Assembly (NCBI GenBank): GCA_910578365.1
Contig: CAJTRC010000092.1
Coordinates: 1-6,331 of the forward strand
DNA: 6,331 nucleotides
DNA from: an uncultured Muribaculaceae bacterium
GTDB lineage: Bacteria > Bacteroidota > Bacteroidia > Bacteroidales > Muribaculaceae
Reading direction: 5' to 3'
The notes under the pieces were generated by a model, which saw only the letters and a list, made by a program, of their open reading frames with translations, was not told the DNA's origin and searched no databases. Position 1 is the first letter of the stretch. Every line of letters begins with the position of its first letter. Of this stretch, positions 1-6,323 are shown piece by piece. The position numbers were made by a program, and so were the translations under genes.

Positions 1-112
1 AAACGGGCAGCTTGTCCTCTGGGATTAACAACACCAAACTGTACAAATAAATCAGGCGACCTTGAAAGGCCGCCCAATACTCTATGTTGTCTTTTGCTTG
101 GTTGAAAATCAT
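1..112 (-). CDS. Possible partial small ORF running off the left edge
   Basis: An ATG at 112-110 on the minus strand opens a frame of 37 codons that reaches the window edge without a stop. The peptide starts MIFNQAKDNIEYWAAF and continues with a hydrophobic stretch (LIYLYSLVLLIP) and then PEDKLPV. The composition is protein-like, and about 58% of third codon positions are G or C, not clearly different from the neighbouring genes. The ATG lies 42 bp after the DUF2130 stop, on the same strand, after an A-rich stretch rather than a Shine-Dalgarno. I do not recognise the family. The frame has no stop back to the DUF2130 TGA, so openness alone is weak evidence. The hairpin at 55-74 lies inside this frame, so the terminator reading and this gene are competing explanations. 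Confidence 0.3.
   Translation of the reverse strand, partial: MIFNQAKDNIEYWAAFQGRLIYLYSLVLLIPEDKLPV
45..74 (-). terminator. Candidate intrinsic terminator downstream of the DUF2130 gene
   Basis: On the minus-strand RNA, GGCGGCCTT (74-66) pairs with AAGGTCGCC (63-55). This gives nine pairs including one G-U wobble, around a two-base TC loop (or a four-base loop if the closing pair opens). A T-rich tract, TGATTTATTT, follows at 54-45. On the plus strand the wobble becomes an A-C mismatch, so the structure favours minus-strand transcription. It sits about 80 bases after the DUF2130 stop. The tract is interrupted by G and A, and a possible ORF spans the hairpin, so confidence is moderate. Confidence 0.45.
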
Positions 113-154
113 AAAGTTCTTATCCCGAACTCGCGTTGTTATATAAGTTTTATG

Positions 155-1543
155 TCAATCGGTCTGTCCGGCTGCGTCCTGTATCATTTTGCGTATGGTG
201 GGGTTGCCGTAGGTGAGTTTTTTTACGGTGAGGTCTTCTTCGGCAATATCGTTTGCTTTAAGCAGTTTCAGCTCCGATGCCTCGAAATTCGCCTTGATGT
301 CGCGCAGGGCCTTGATTTGCTTTTCGAGCGCCTCGATTGTCTTGTCGATGCCTTCGGTGGCCGCCACGAATTTCTTGTGTGCAGCCGCCACATTGTTGCT
401 GAACTGAGTGCGGAAGCGGTTGAGCTTTTCTTCGAAGCGTGCAAAGTCCATGGACTGTGTCCTGGCCGCCTCAAGCTCTTTCTGCAGGGCATGCCGCTCC
501 TGAAAGCCCTTGCGCGCACCCTCGCTTATAAGGCGCAGCACAGGAAGGAAAAACTGCGGGCGGATTACTATCATCTTGGGATAGCGGTGGCTTTTGTCGA
601 CTATGCCGGCATCGTAGAGGTCGTTGCCCTGCTCAAGCATCGACACCAGCACGGCATATTCGCAGCCCTTGAGGCGCCGGTCTTTGTCGAGCTTCTCCAG
701 AAAGTCGTCGTTGCGGTGCTTGGTGGCGGTGAGATCCATTTCGTTTTTCATCTCGAACATCACCGACACGTATTCCACGCCGTCGATATAGTCGCGGAAA
801 ATAAAGTCGCCCTTGGAGTGTTCGATCGCAGTGTTGTCCTTGTCGAATGAGGCATCGGGGTAAAGGCCCATGCTCTGAGCCTGAGCGAACTGCACCGAGC
901 AGTGCTGCTCCAGAGTTTCGCCCACCATTTTGGTGGAGAGGCGCATCTTGAAGTCCCTGAGGCGGTCGATTTCGGCCTGTTTGTCGTCGAGCTGCTGCTT
1001 GTGCTGCTCGCGCAGCTGGCTCTCGCGGTTGTCGGCGGCCAGACGGCCCGATTCGAGGTCGGCTTTCAGCCTGATAATCGTCTGCTCTTTCAGCTGCAGA
1101 GCTTCCTTGGACGCACTCTGTTCCTCCATAAGAGCAAGGCGCTTTTCGCTGTCCTTGGCTGCCAGAGAAGCCTGCAGGTCGGCGATGCAGCGGTCTTTTG
1201 CCGCCACGGCGTCGAACAGCTCCTTATCCTTGCGGCTTTCGAGTTCGGCAAACTCGGCTTTCTTGTCCGCCTCGCAAGCGTCGACTATGCCTTTGAGGCG
1301 GACAAGTTCGGTGTTAAGGCGGCCCAGCTCAAGGTCTTTAGCCGAGATAATGTTCTGACAGTCTTTTTCGGACTGTAGCTTAATCGACTCCTGGCGAGCC
1401 TCGAACTGCTCGCGAAGTTCGGCCATACGGCGGTCGAGTTCCTCGTTAAACTCTGAGGAGCGCACCTGGGCCACGATGGCCGCATAGTCGCTTTCGTCGA
1501 CCTGGAACACAGTTCCGCACTTTGGACAGGTAATATCTTTCAT
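155..1543 (-). CDS. DUF2130 family coiled-coil protein with nuclease-like core
   Basis: This 462-residue protein matches the DUF2130 family, which I know as uncharacterised, so no cellular role is claimed. The N-terminus carries one Cys pair (C6-P-K-C9, context ITCPKCGTVF), like half of a zinc ribbon; no second pair is nearby. Residues ~30-195 are a long charged coiled coil rich in E, K, Q, L and A. The globular core (~196-345) begins with KMVGETLEQ (E209, E212), continues with GDFIFRD (D246) and then FEMKNE (E264-x-K266). This order resembles the E...D...ExK active site of PD-(D/E)XK nucleases. Residues ~345-430 form a second coiled coil. There is no signal peptide or membrane segment, so it is probably cytoplasmic. 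The start at 1543 is supported by the immediate CPKC motif and by a -7 box four bases upstream. Its own promoter and a 45-bp gap separate it from the transporter, so co-transcription need not imply shared function. Confidence 0.85.
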   Translation of the reverse strand: MKDITCPKCGTVFQVDESDYAAIVAQVRSSEFNEELDRRMAELREQFEARQESIKLQSEKDCQNIISAKDLELGRLNTELVRLKGIVDACEADKKAEFAELESRKDKELFDAVAAKDRCIADLQASLAAKDSEKRLALMEEQSASKEALQLKEQTIIRLKADLESGRLAADNRESQLREQHKQQLDDKQAEIDRLRDFKMRLSTKMVGETLEQHCSVQFAQAQSMGLYPDASFDKDNTAIEHSKGDFIFRDYIDGVEYVSVMFEMKNEMDLTATKHRNDDFLEKLDKDRRLKGCEYAVLVSMLEQGNDLYDAGIVDKSHRYPKMIVIRPQFFLPVLRLISEGARKGFQERHALQKELEAARTQSMDFARFEEKLNRFRTQFSNNVAAAHKKFVAATEGIDKTIEALEKQIKALRDIKANFEASELKLLKANDIAEEDLTVKKLTYGNPTIRKMIQDAAGQTD

Positions 1544-1547
1544 CTCA

Positions 1548-1579
1548 CAAAATTATGAAAGATACCCGATGTTTACAAG
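1548..1579 (-). promoter_or_regulatory. Bacteroidetes-type promoter for the DUF2130 gene
   Basis: On the minus strand, CTTG (1579-1576) is followed by 20 bases and then TAATTTTG (1555-1548). The second element fits the -7 consensus TAnnTTTG exactly, and the first fits the -33 TTG element at normal spacing. The -7 box ends only four bases before the ATG at 1543, so transcription would start at or within a base or two of the start codon, giving a leaderless or nearly leaderless mRNA. The promoter lies in the gap after the transporter stop. Confidence 0.65.
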
Positions 1580-1588
1580 TTTTTCACA

Positions 1589-3865
1589 TCATTTTGCACT
1601 CGGCAGGGCCGGACGCGAGCTGTACTCGGGGTCGCGCAGCTTGGCGAATGCGCGCAGATATTTTCGGACCGCCGACACCATTTCCTGGGTTTCCTGGAGC
1701 ATGTTCACGTACACGTACAGTACCGCCATGGTCGAGGCATCGCCTTCGCGCAGCTGGTCGTGGGCGCGGTGATAGGTATCCGAAATCAGGTCCTTGATAT
1801 CCTCGCACCGGCGTCGGAGTGTCGGAATGGTGTCGATTACGCCGCTCCGCATCATAGCCAACACATCATCGAGCAGAGTGCTGACACGGGTTCGTACAAT
1901 ATCGTATTCGGGCACATACTCCTTGGGCAAGGGTCTGAAATTGTTGTCGACATGCTCCTTGGCCACCTCGGTAATGCGGTGCAGATTGTAGAGTATGCCC
2001 ATGCAGCAGTTGTTGCTCAGATAAAACCATGTACTTTTCTCGATAGCGGTCTGACGGCTGAGGTAACGCAGGCACAATGTTTCCTTGCGGCGCGAGTTTT
2101 TCAGCACCGTCTTCTGCCTGGCCAGCCCCGAGTCGATTTTTCCCAGCGCCCCGGCGTTCTCCTTCAGGAAAGCTTCGGTGATACCCCGGTAGCTCTGCAG
2201 CACATATTCCATGTACTTCTGCTGCTGTCCGCTTATGTACATCAGCAGCATAGGCCAGGTGGCGCTCTTGTCGTCGGAGTTGATTATGGTGTGGAAGAGG
2301 GCGTCGTCGGTTTCAGCGTCGGCTTTACGGCCGAAGCGGCGGTTGCTGCGCACTATCAGCACTATGGTAAGCACTGCCATCAGACACATTACCCATAGTC
2401 CGCCGTAGTGCATGGCGGCCACAATCAGGCCGGCGCCTATGAAGGCTACGCCGGCAGTGAGGAACCATCCGCCGATTACCGATATAACGCCTGTAATACG
2501 GAATACGGCGCTCTCACGGCCCCAGGCACGGTCGGCAAGCGATGTACCCATGGCTACCATAAAGGTGACGAAGGTGGTGGAGAGCGGCAGTTTCAGCGAG
2601 GTACCCAGCGCAATCAACGCACCGGCCAGCACCAGGTTGACCGAGCCGCGCACGAGGTCGAAGGCCGCCTCGTGCTCCATGATAGTTTCGTTGATATTGA
2701 AGCGGCGGTTGAACCAACGGCGCACCCGCAGCGGAGTGATGTGGCGCACCCAGGCCAGCAGCGACAGAGTCCAGCGCACCAGACGGCGGGCTATGCGCGA
2801 CGAACCGAACATTTCGTCGCCGCCCTGCTGGCTGCCGAGGCCAATTTCAGTTTTAGTTACGTTACGTGCCTTTTTCGACGTAGCCAGCGACACCACCATA
2901 ATCACTCCGGCTCCGATAAGGAAGTATACCGGGGTATTGGCGGGGCCGTTAAGCGAGCCCATCAGAAAGCCGTGGGCGTCGCCGCCGCCGTTGGCCACAT
3001 AGTCCTGATAGGATGCCAGACCGCTCAGGGGCACACCGATAAAGTTCACCAGGTCGTTGCCCGCGAAAGCCATGGCAAGCGAGAAGGTGCCTATCAGCAC
3101 TATCACCTTGAGCACATTCACCTTAAGCGCGTGCAACAGTTGCATAAGCACTGTAAAGAATGCCATACAGCCCGATATAATGAGCAATGTGTGGCCGCCA
3201 ATCCAGGCCTTCACCTCGGGAGTCATGAAACTAAGGTCCTTGGCACCCTTTATCAGCAGAAAGTATACTATGGCCGTGGAACACAGGCCGCCGAAAATGC
3301 CTATTTTCCATTTGAGCTTGCTGCGGTAGTTGAACGAAAACACCGTTCGCGCTATAAACTGCACCACCGTGCCGAACACAAAGGCTATTGCCACCGAAAG
3401 GAATATACCCAGAATCACCGACAATGCTTTTTCGGTGTTAAGCAGCTGATTAAAGCCCAGGTCGACTCCGCCGGCCATCTTTATCAGCGCTACCACAAAG
3501 GTGGCGCCCAGCAGTTCGAACACCATCGACACCGTGGTGGATGTAGGCATGCCCAGTGTGTTGAATATATCAAGCAGTATGATATCCGTGACCATCACCG
3601 CCATGAATATACAAATAAGGTCGTAGAACGAAAAATGCTCGGGCCGGAATATGCCGTGTCGGGCTATGTCCATCATGCCGTTGCTCATGGCCGCGCCGAT
3701 AAACACGCCTATCGAGGCTACTATAAGCACCCGTTTGAACGATGCGGCTCCGGAGCCTACCGCCGAGTTGAGAAAGTTGACAGCGTCGTTGCTTACTCCA
3801 ACCGAAAGGTCGAACACCGCTAACAGAAACAGAAAGATAATTACGCAGAGAAATAGTATATCCAT
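1589..3865 (-). CDS. PiT-family inorganic phosphate transporter with PhoU-like C-terminal region
   Basis: This 758-residue inner-membrane protein is predicted to import inorganic phosphate by cation symport. Both PiT repeats are visible. The N-terminal half has GVSNDAVNFLNSAVGS (residues 23-38) and MPTSTT (106-111). The C-terminal half has FAGNDLVNFIG (267-277) and LPLSTT (426-431). These are the duplicated GANDVANA-like and P-(T/L)-S-T-T signatures of the family. Hydrophobic segments run to about residue 505, interrupted by a basic cytoplasmic linker (~330-400). The remaining ~240 residues are hydrophilic and helical, with no membrane segments, resembling PhoU-like domains seen on long Bacteroidetes PiT proteins. 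That region could couple transport to phosphate signalling (inference). It is much longer than the ~420-500 residues of minimal PiT proteins. The gene follows the histidine kinase by 66 bp on the same strand. The start gives a short N-tail directly before the first membrane helix. It has no Shine-Dalgarno. Confidence 0.93.
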   Translation of the reverse strand: MDILFLCVIIFLFLLAVFDLSVGVSNDAVNFLNSAVGSGAASFKRVLIVASIGVFIGAAMSNGMMDIARHGIFRPEHFSFYDLICIFMAVMVTDIILLDIFNTLGMPTSTTVSMVFELLGATFVVALIKMAGGVDLGFNQLLNTEKALSVILGIFLSVAIAFVFGTVVQFIARTVFSFNYRSKLKWKIGIFGGLCSTAIVYFLLIKGAKDLSFMTPEVKAWIGGHTLLIISGCMAFFTVLMQLLHALKVNVLKVIVLIGTFSLAMAFAGNDLVNFIGVPLSGLASYQDYVANGGGDAHGFLMGSLNGPANTPVYFLIGAGVIMVVSLATSKKARNVTKTEIGLGSQQGGDEMFGSSRIARRLVRWTLSLLAWVRHITPLRVRRWFNRRFNINETIMEHEAAFDLVRGSVNLVLAGALIALGTSLKLPLSTTFVTFMVAMGTSLADRAWGRESAVFRITGVISVIGGWFLTAGVAFIGAGLIVAAMHYGGLWVMCLMAVLTIVLIVRSNRRFGRKADAETDDALFHTIINSDDKSATWPMLLMYISGQQQKYMEYVLQSYRGITEAFLKENAGALGKIDSGLARQKTVLKNSRRKETLCLRYLSRQTAIEKSTWFYLSNNCCMGILYNLHRITEVAKEHVDNNFRPLPKEYVPEYDIVRTRVSTLLDDVLAMMRSGVIDTIPTLRRRCEDIKDLISDTYHRAHDQLREGDASTMAVLYVYVNMLQETQEMVSAVRKYLRAFAKLRDPEYSSRPALPSAK

Positions 3866-3890
3866 AAAATCAATTTTACTGATTCGTCTG

Positions 3891-3922
3891 CAAATTAAAC
3901 AAACAAGTATTTCAAAAGTATT
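3891..3922 (-). promoter_or_regulatory. Candidate activator-dependent promoter for the phosphate transporter
   Basis: In the gap between the kinase stop and the transporter start, the minus strand holds an exact direct repeat AATACTT-N4-AATACTT (3922-3916 and 3911-3905), with an 11-bp period. Six bases later comes TTAATTTG (3898-3891), one mismatch from the -7 consensus TAnnTTTG. No TTG lies at the expected -33 distance, and the repeat occupies that region instead. This geometry resembles promoters where tandem PhoB-class dimers replace the upstream core element. The half-site sequence differs from the TTTAAC repeats upstream of the regulator gene, so common recognition is uncertain. The predicted leader to the ATG is about 20 bases. 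Confidence 0.35.
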
Positions 3923-3931
3923 ACATAAATC

Positions 3932-5401
3932 CTAATTTTTTGTAAAATCCCCCTCCCGGCCCGGTATTACGATGCGGAATTTGAGTCCGTCACCGCTGCT
4001 GCCGGCTACAGTAATATATCCGCCGTGTATAAGCAAGGCATTCTTTACAATCGACAGGCCCAGACCGGTGCCACCGGCAGCCCGCGACCGCCCCTTGTCG
4101 ATTCGGTAAAAGCGCTCGAACAGCCGCGGCAAATGTTCGGCCTCTACTCCATGGCCGTTGTCCGAAAAGCCAATTACAATCTTTCCATCGGCAGCCGAAA
4201 TCAGCCATATTGCTATGCGGTCGCCGCCGCTGTATGAGATGGCATTGTCAATCAGATTATTGAAGACGGCCTCCAGCAACGAGGCATTGCCGACTACTGT
4301 AAGCGGAGCACCGAGCATGCAGTCAATCACAAATCCGCGCGCATCAGCCACCGGCCTGTGCTCGTCGACCGTGCGACGGATGATATCGGTAAGATTCAAA
4401 GCCGAACGCACTATCGAGTCGCAACCATCGTCCATGCGCGTTATCAGCGACACATCGGCGAGCAAACGCTGCAGACGGTCGGTACCGGACAGACAGCGCA
4501 GCAGAAAATCGCGGCGCCGCTCCGCGTCCATGTCGGGATGCTCCAGCATAGTTTCGACACACACCCGCACAGCCGCCACCGGGGTTTTGAGTTCATGGTT
4601 GATATTGTTTGTGAGTTGTTTTTTTATGCGCTCCTTCTCCTGCTGCTGATGCAGAGCCTCGCGATGCCTGGCATCGCGTTCGGCATTGGCTTGCTGCAGA
4701 CGCGCGTAAATGCGGATAATATTGCTCGAAATCTGGCCGAGCTCATCGCGCGGAAAAGGCTCGATGCCATGAATCTGTTCCCCGTTTTCTACACTCGCGG
4801 CAAAACGGTTAAGCCGGCTTATATGCTCCCCTACCCTGCGGGTGGCAAACCAACCGAGTGTACACATGGCAAGAGCAATCAGCCCCATCACCCAAAGGAA
4901 GCCGTAGTCGGCCCGCAACAAGTCGGCAAACGACAGTGTATATGGCACCGCTGTTCGCACTATGCAGCCGTCGGGGCTGCGCCGCGCCGAATAAAAATAT
5001 GTAGTGCCGGTGCTGCTGCTGTGGCGACGCTGTGCAAATCCGCTGCCATGCAGCATGGCCTGCTGAATCTCGCTGCGGTCGAGATGGTTCGATGATGGCA
5101 GCGAGTCGAGGCTGTTGTCGTAATGCACCTTGCCGTCGGGGGCTATTATGCTCACACGCAGGTCGTCGAAGGGATGAAACTCGTCGAGCCGTATATCCTG
5201 CGGATTCACCCCATCGCCCAACTCGGTAAGTATATAGTTGTTTATCAGCTGCAACTGCGCGTTTATCTCTCCGGCCTTGAACTCCTTCTCGCGGTGATAC
5301 TGAAAAGCCACAAATGCTCCTAAGAGCAGTAGCGAGTAGCCCAGAAGCCACAGAAACAGTCGCCGCGAATACGGCACTCTATTCCTCGAAGCCATAGCCA
5401 T
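3932..5401 (-). CDS. Membrane sensor histidine kinase (PhoR-like)
   Basis: This 489-residue two-component kinase autophosphorylates a histidine and passes the phosphate to the adjacent regulator. Transmembrane segment 1 spans about residues 15-34. An extracytoplasmic sensor region (~35-165) includes VSIIAPDGKVHYDNS (83-97), a PAS/PhoR-type strand signature. Transmembrane segment 2 is at ~166-186. A HAMP-like linker follows (~187-237), then a coiled coil. The H-box is NINHELKTP with phospho-acceptor H269. The ATPase has an N-box (NNLIDNA, N386), G1 (DNGHGV, 414-419), F-box (FERFYRID, 428-435) and G2 (GGTGLGLS, 443-450). All key residues are intact. The start chosen overlaps the regulator gene by 23 bp; a second ATG two codons later (5395) is equally possible. 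No cytoplasmic PAS domain is visible, unlike E. coli PhoR, so the signal may be sensed outside the membrane. A role in phosphate control is inferred from the transporter immediately downstream. Confidence 0.93.
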   Translation of the reverse strand: MAMASRNRVPYSRRLFLWLLGYSLLLLGAFVAFQYHREKEFKAGEINAQLQLINNYILTELGDGVNPQDIRLDEFHPFDDLRVSIIAPDGKVHYDNSLDSLPSSNHLDRSEIQQAMLHGSGFAQRRHSSSTGTTYFYSARRSPDGCIVRTAVPYTLSFADLLRADYGFLWVMGLIALAMCTLGWFATRRVGEHISRLNRFAASVENGEQIHGIEPFPRDELGQISSNIIRIYARLQQANAERDARHREALHQQQEKERIKKQLTNNINHELKTPVAAVRVCVETMLEHPDMDAERRRDFLLRCLSGTDRLQRLLADVSLITRMDDGCDSIVRSALNLTDIIRRTVDEHRPVADARGFVIDCMLGAPLTVVGNASLLEAVFNNLIDNAISYSGGDRIAIWLISAADGKIVIGFSDNGHGVEAEHLPRLFERFYRIDKGRSRAAGGTGLGLSIVKNALLIHGGYITVAGSSGDGLKFRIVIPGREGDFTKN

Positions 5402-6074
5402 AGCCCGAACGGGTAACGATATTCTTGCCGTAATCGCCTATCTTTCGGCGTATACGGGTAATATTGACATCCACCACACGGTCGAGCACTACCACTTCGT
5501 CGGGCCATATCTCGGCCAGCAGCTGTGCCCGGCTGAACACCTTGCCGGGATTTGAAACAAGTTTGTACAGAATCTCAAATTCCTTGCGCGGCAGTTTCAC
5601 CTCGCTGCCATCGATAGTGCAACTGTGGTTGCGCGCCGACAGCACAAGCCCGCGGCAACTTACAGTAGCCGGCTCCGCCGCATCGCGAGGCGCTGTGCCT
5701 CCGGTACGGCGCAACACAGTGCGCACCCGGGCCAGCACCGCTTTGAGCGAATAAGGCTTGGTAATATAGTCGTCTGCTCCGAGGTCAAGACCATGTATCA
5801 TGTCGTCTTCCGAATCCTTGGCCGTGCAGAAAATCACAGGCACATGCGCCGTCACCGGATTTGCCTTCATTATCCGCGCCAGCTGCAGCCCCGATATTTC
5901 ACCCATCATTATATCGAGCAGCACCAGGTCGTATACGGTAAGATTCATTGCCAGCGCATCTTCGGCGCTGTAGGCTGTATCGACCACATATCCTTCGGCC
6001 TGCAGATTAAAGGCCAAAGCGTCGCACAGAGTTTCCTCGTCGTCAACCACAAGTATTCGTATCGTATTTTCCAT
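5379..6074 (-). CDS. OmpR/PhoB-class response regulator
   Basis: This 231-residue DNA-binding regulator has the usual length of the class. The receiver domain (~5-120) has the acidic pair D11/D12 in ILVVDDEE, phospho-acceptor D54 in VLLDIMM, T84 in FCTAKD, switch aromatic Y103 and K106 in DDYITKP. A short Ala/Pro-rich linker (~125-137) leads to a C-terminal winged helix (~138-231). It carries typical class motifs: LPRKEFEILYKLVSNPGKVF, a recognition helix around VDVNITRIRRKI, and a terminal GYGYGFEE wing. It is the first gene of the minus-strand run and overlaps the kinase start by 23 bp, which suggests translational coupling. The start is fixed by the receiver beginning at residue 5. A -7 box ends four bases before the ATG. 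The target is probably phosphate-related genes, including the transporter downstream, but family alone does not set the ligand. Confidence 0.95.
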   Translation of the reverse strand: MENTIRILVVDDEETLCDALAFNLQAEGYVVDTAYSAEDALAMNLTVYDLVLLDIMMGEISGLQLARIMKANPVTAHVPVIFCTAKDSEDDMIHGLDLGADDYITKPYSLKAVLARVRTVLRRTGGTAPRDAAEPATVSCRGLVLSARNHSCTIDGSEVKLPRKEFEILYKLVSNPGKVFSRAQLLAEIWPDEVVVLDRVVDVNITRIRRKIGDYGKNIVTRSGYGYGFEE

Positions 6075-6078
6075 GACG

Positions 6079-6086
6079 CAAATTTA
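6079..6086 (-). promoter_or_regulatory. -7 box for the two-component operon
   Basis: The minus strand reads TAAATTTG, a perfect match to the Bacteroidetes -7 consensus TAnnTTTG, followed by four bases and the ATG of the response regulator. Transcription from it would start at or within about a base of the ATG. No TTG element lies 19-21 bases upstream, where the sequence is a plain A/T run, so the promoter may need an activator or be weak. The spacing to the ATG is identical to that at the DUF2130 gene. Confidence 0.5.
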
Positions 6087-6125
6087 CACATAATTATTTT
6101 ATTATAAGGCCGACGCTGTCGAGAA

Positions 6126-6143
6126 GTTTAATGAAAGTTTAAC
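6126..6143. repeat. 11-bp-period direct repeat GTTTAAT-N4-GTTTAAC
   Basis: On the plus strand, GTTTAAT (6126-6132) and GTTTAAC (6137-6143) are separated by GAAA, a 7-N4-7 arrangement. This places both half-sites on one face of the helix, as in PhoB/PhoP-type operators. It lies 52-70 bases upstream of the regulator ATG and 40-58 bases upstream of its -7 box, a plausible activator position. The half-site resembles that at 6286-6303. The region is A/T-rich, so chance similarity is possible. Confidence 0.4.
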
Positions 6144-6190
6144 AAGCCCGAATCAGCATACCCAGCTAAGAGGGTGTTTAATAATAAATG

Positions 6191-6257
6191 TTAATTCCCG
6201 GCCGAAAATCGCGTGGCGAATTTTGCTCTGAATTGAAGGAGCATAGCGAGCTTCTTC
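6191..6257. repeat. Cluster of adjacent inverted repeats in the intergenic region
   Basis: Two potential hairpins lie back to back. In the first, outer arms AATTC (6193-6197) and GAATT (6230-6234) enclose inner arms AAAATCGC (6205-6212) and GCGAATTTT (6216-6224), with a GTG loop and one bulged A. The second pairs GAAGGAGC (6235-6242) with GCTTCTTC (6250-6257) around a seven-base loop, with one G-T wobble. No T-run follows, so it is not an obvious terminator. It could be a structured leader, a small RNA, or the subterminal region of a mobile element. Confidence 0.4.
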
Positions 6258-6285
6258 TATGTTGCTGTACAAATGATTTGCAGAT

Positions 6286-6303
6286 TTTAACACTTATTTA
6301 ACA
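6286..6303 (+). repeat. 11-bp-period direct repeat TTTAACA-N4-TTTAACA (Pho-box-like)
   Basis: Two exact TTTAACA copies (6286-6292 and 6297-6303) are separated by CTTA; the identity extends one more base (C) after each copy. Each contains TTAACA, which fits the B. subtilis PhoP half-site TT(A/T/C)A(C/T)A, and the 11-bp spacing matches PhoB/PhoP operators. The repeat ends 20 bases before a plus-strand -7 box (6324-6331), so it reaches the place where a -33 element would be. This suggests control of a gene beyond the right edge. Recognition by the regulator encoded here is inference. Confidence 0.4.
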
Positions 6304-6323
6304 CGGTTCTCCACAACTTCTAT

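Noticed and set aside
62..850. Plus-strand open frame of 262 codons opposite the DUF2130 gene
   Set aside because: It is antisense to a recognised family, and the apparent hydrophobic character mirrors the complement of Lys/Glu-rich coiled-coil codons.
2408..3823. Long plus-strand open frame of 471 codons opposite the transporter gene
   Set aside because: The translation is rich in His, Gln, Tyr and Arg with no recognisable domain. It is the antisense shadow of the PiT gene, which carries clear family motifs.
4358..5095. Plus-strand open frame of 245 codons opposite the kinase
   Set aside because: It is fully antisense to an intact histidine kinase with all catalytic boxes, and shows no domain or promoter.
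5625..6107. Plus-strand frame of 160 codons opposite the regulator
   Set aside because: It is antisense to a complete response regulator and shows no recognisable motif.
6176..6195. GTTTAAT...GTTAAT considered as a third tandem operator in the intergenic region
   Set aside because: The half-sites are about 13 bp apart rather than 11, and the match is weak in A/T-rich sequence.
6235..6257. Hairpin considered as an intrinsic terminator
   Set aside because: No T-run follows on either strand, and no gene ends nearby; it was kept only as a structured repeat.
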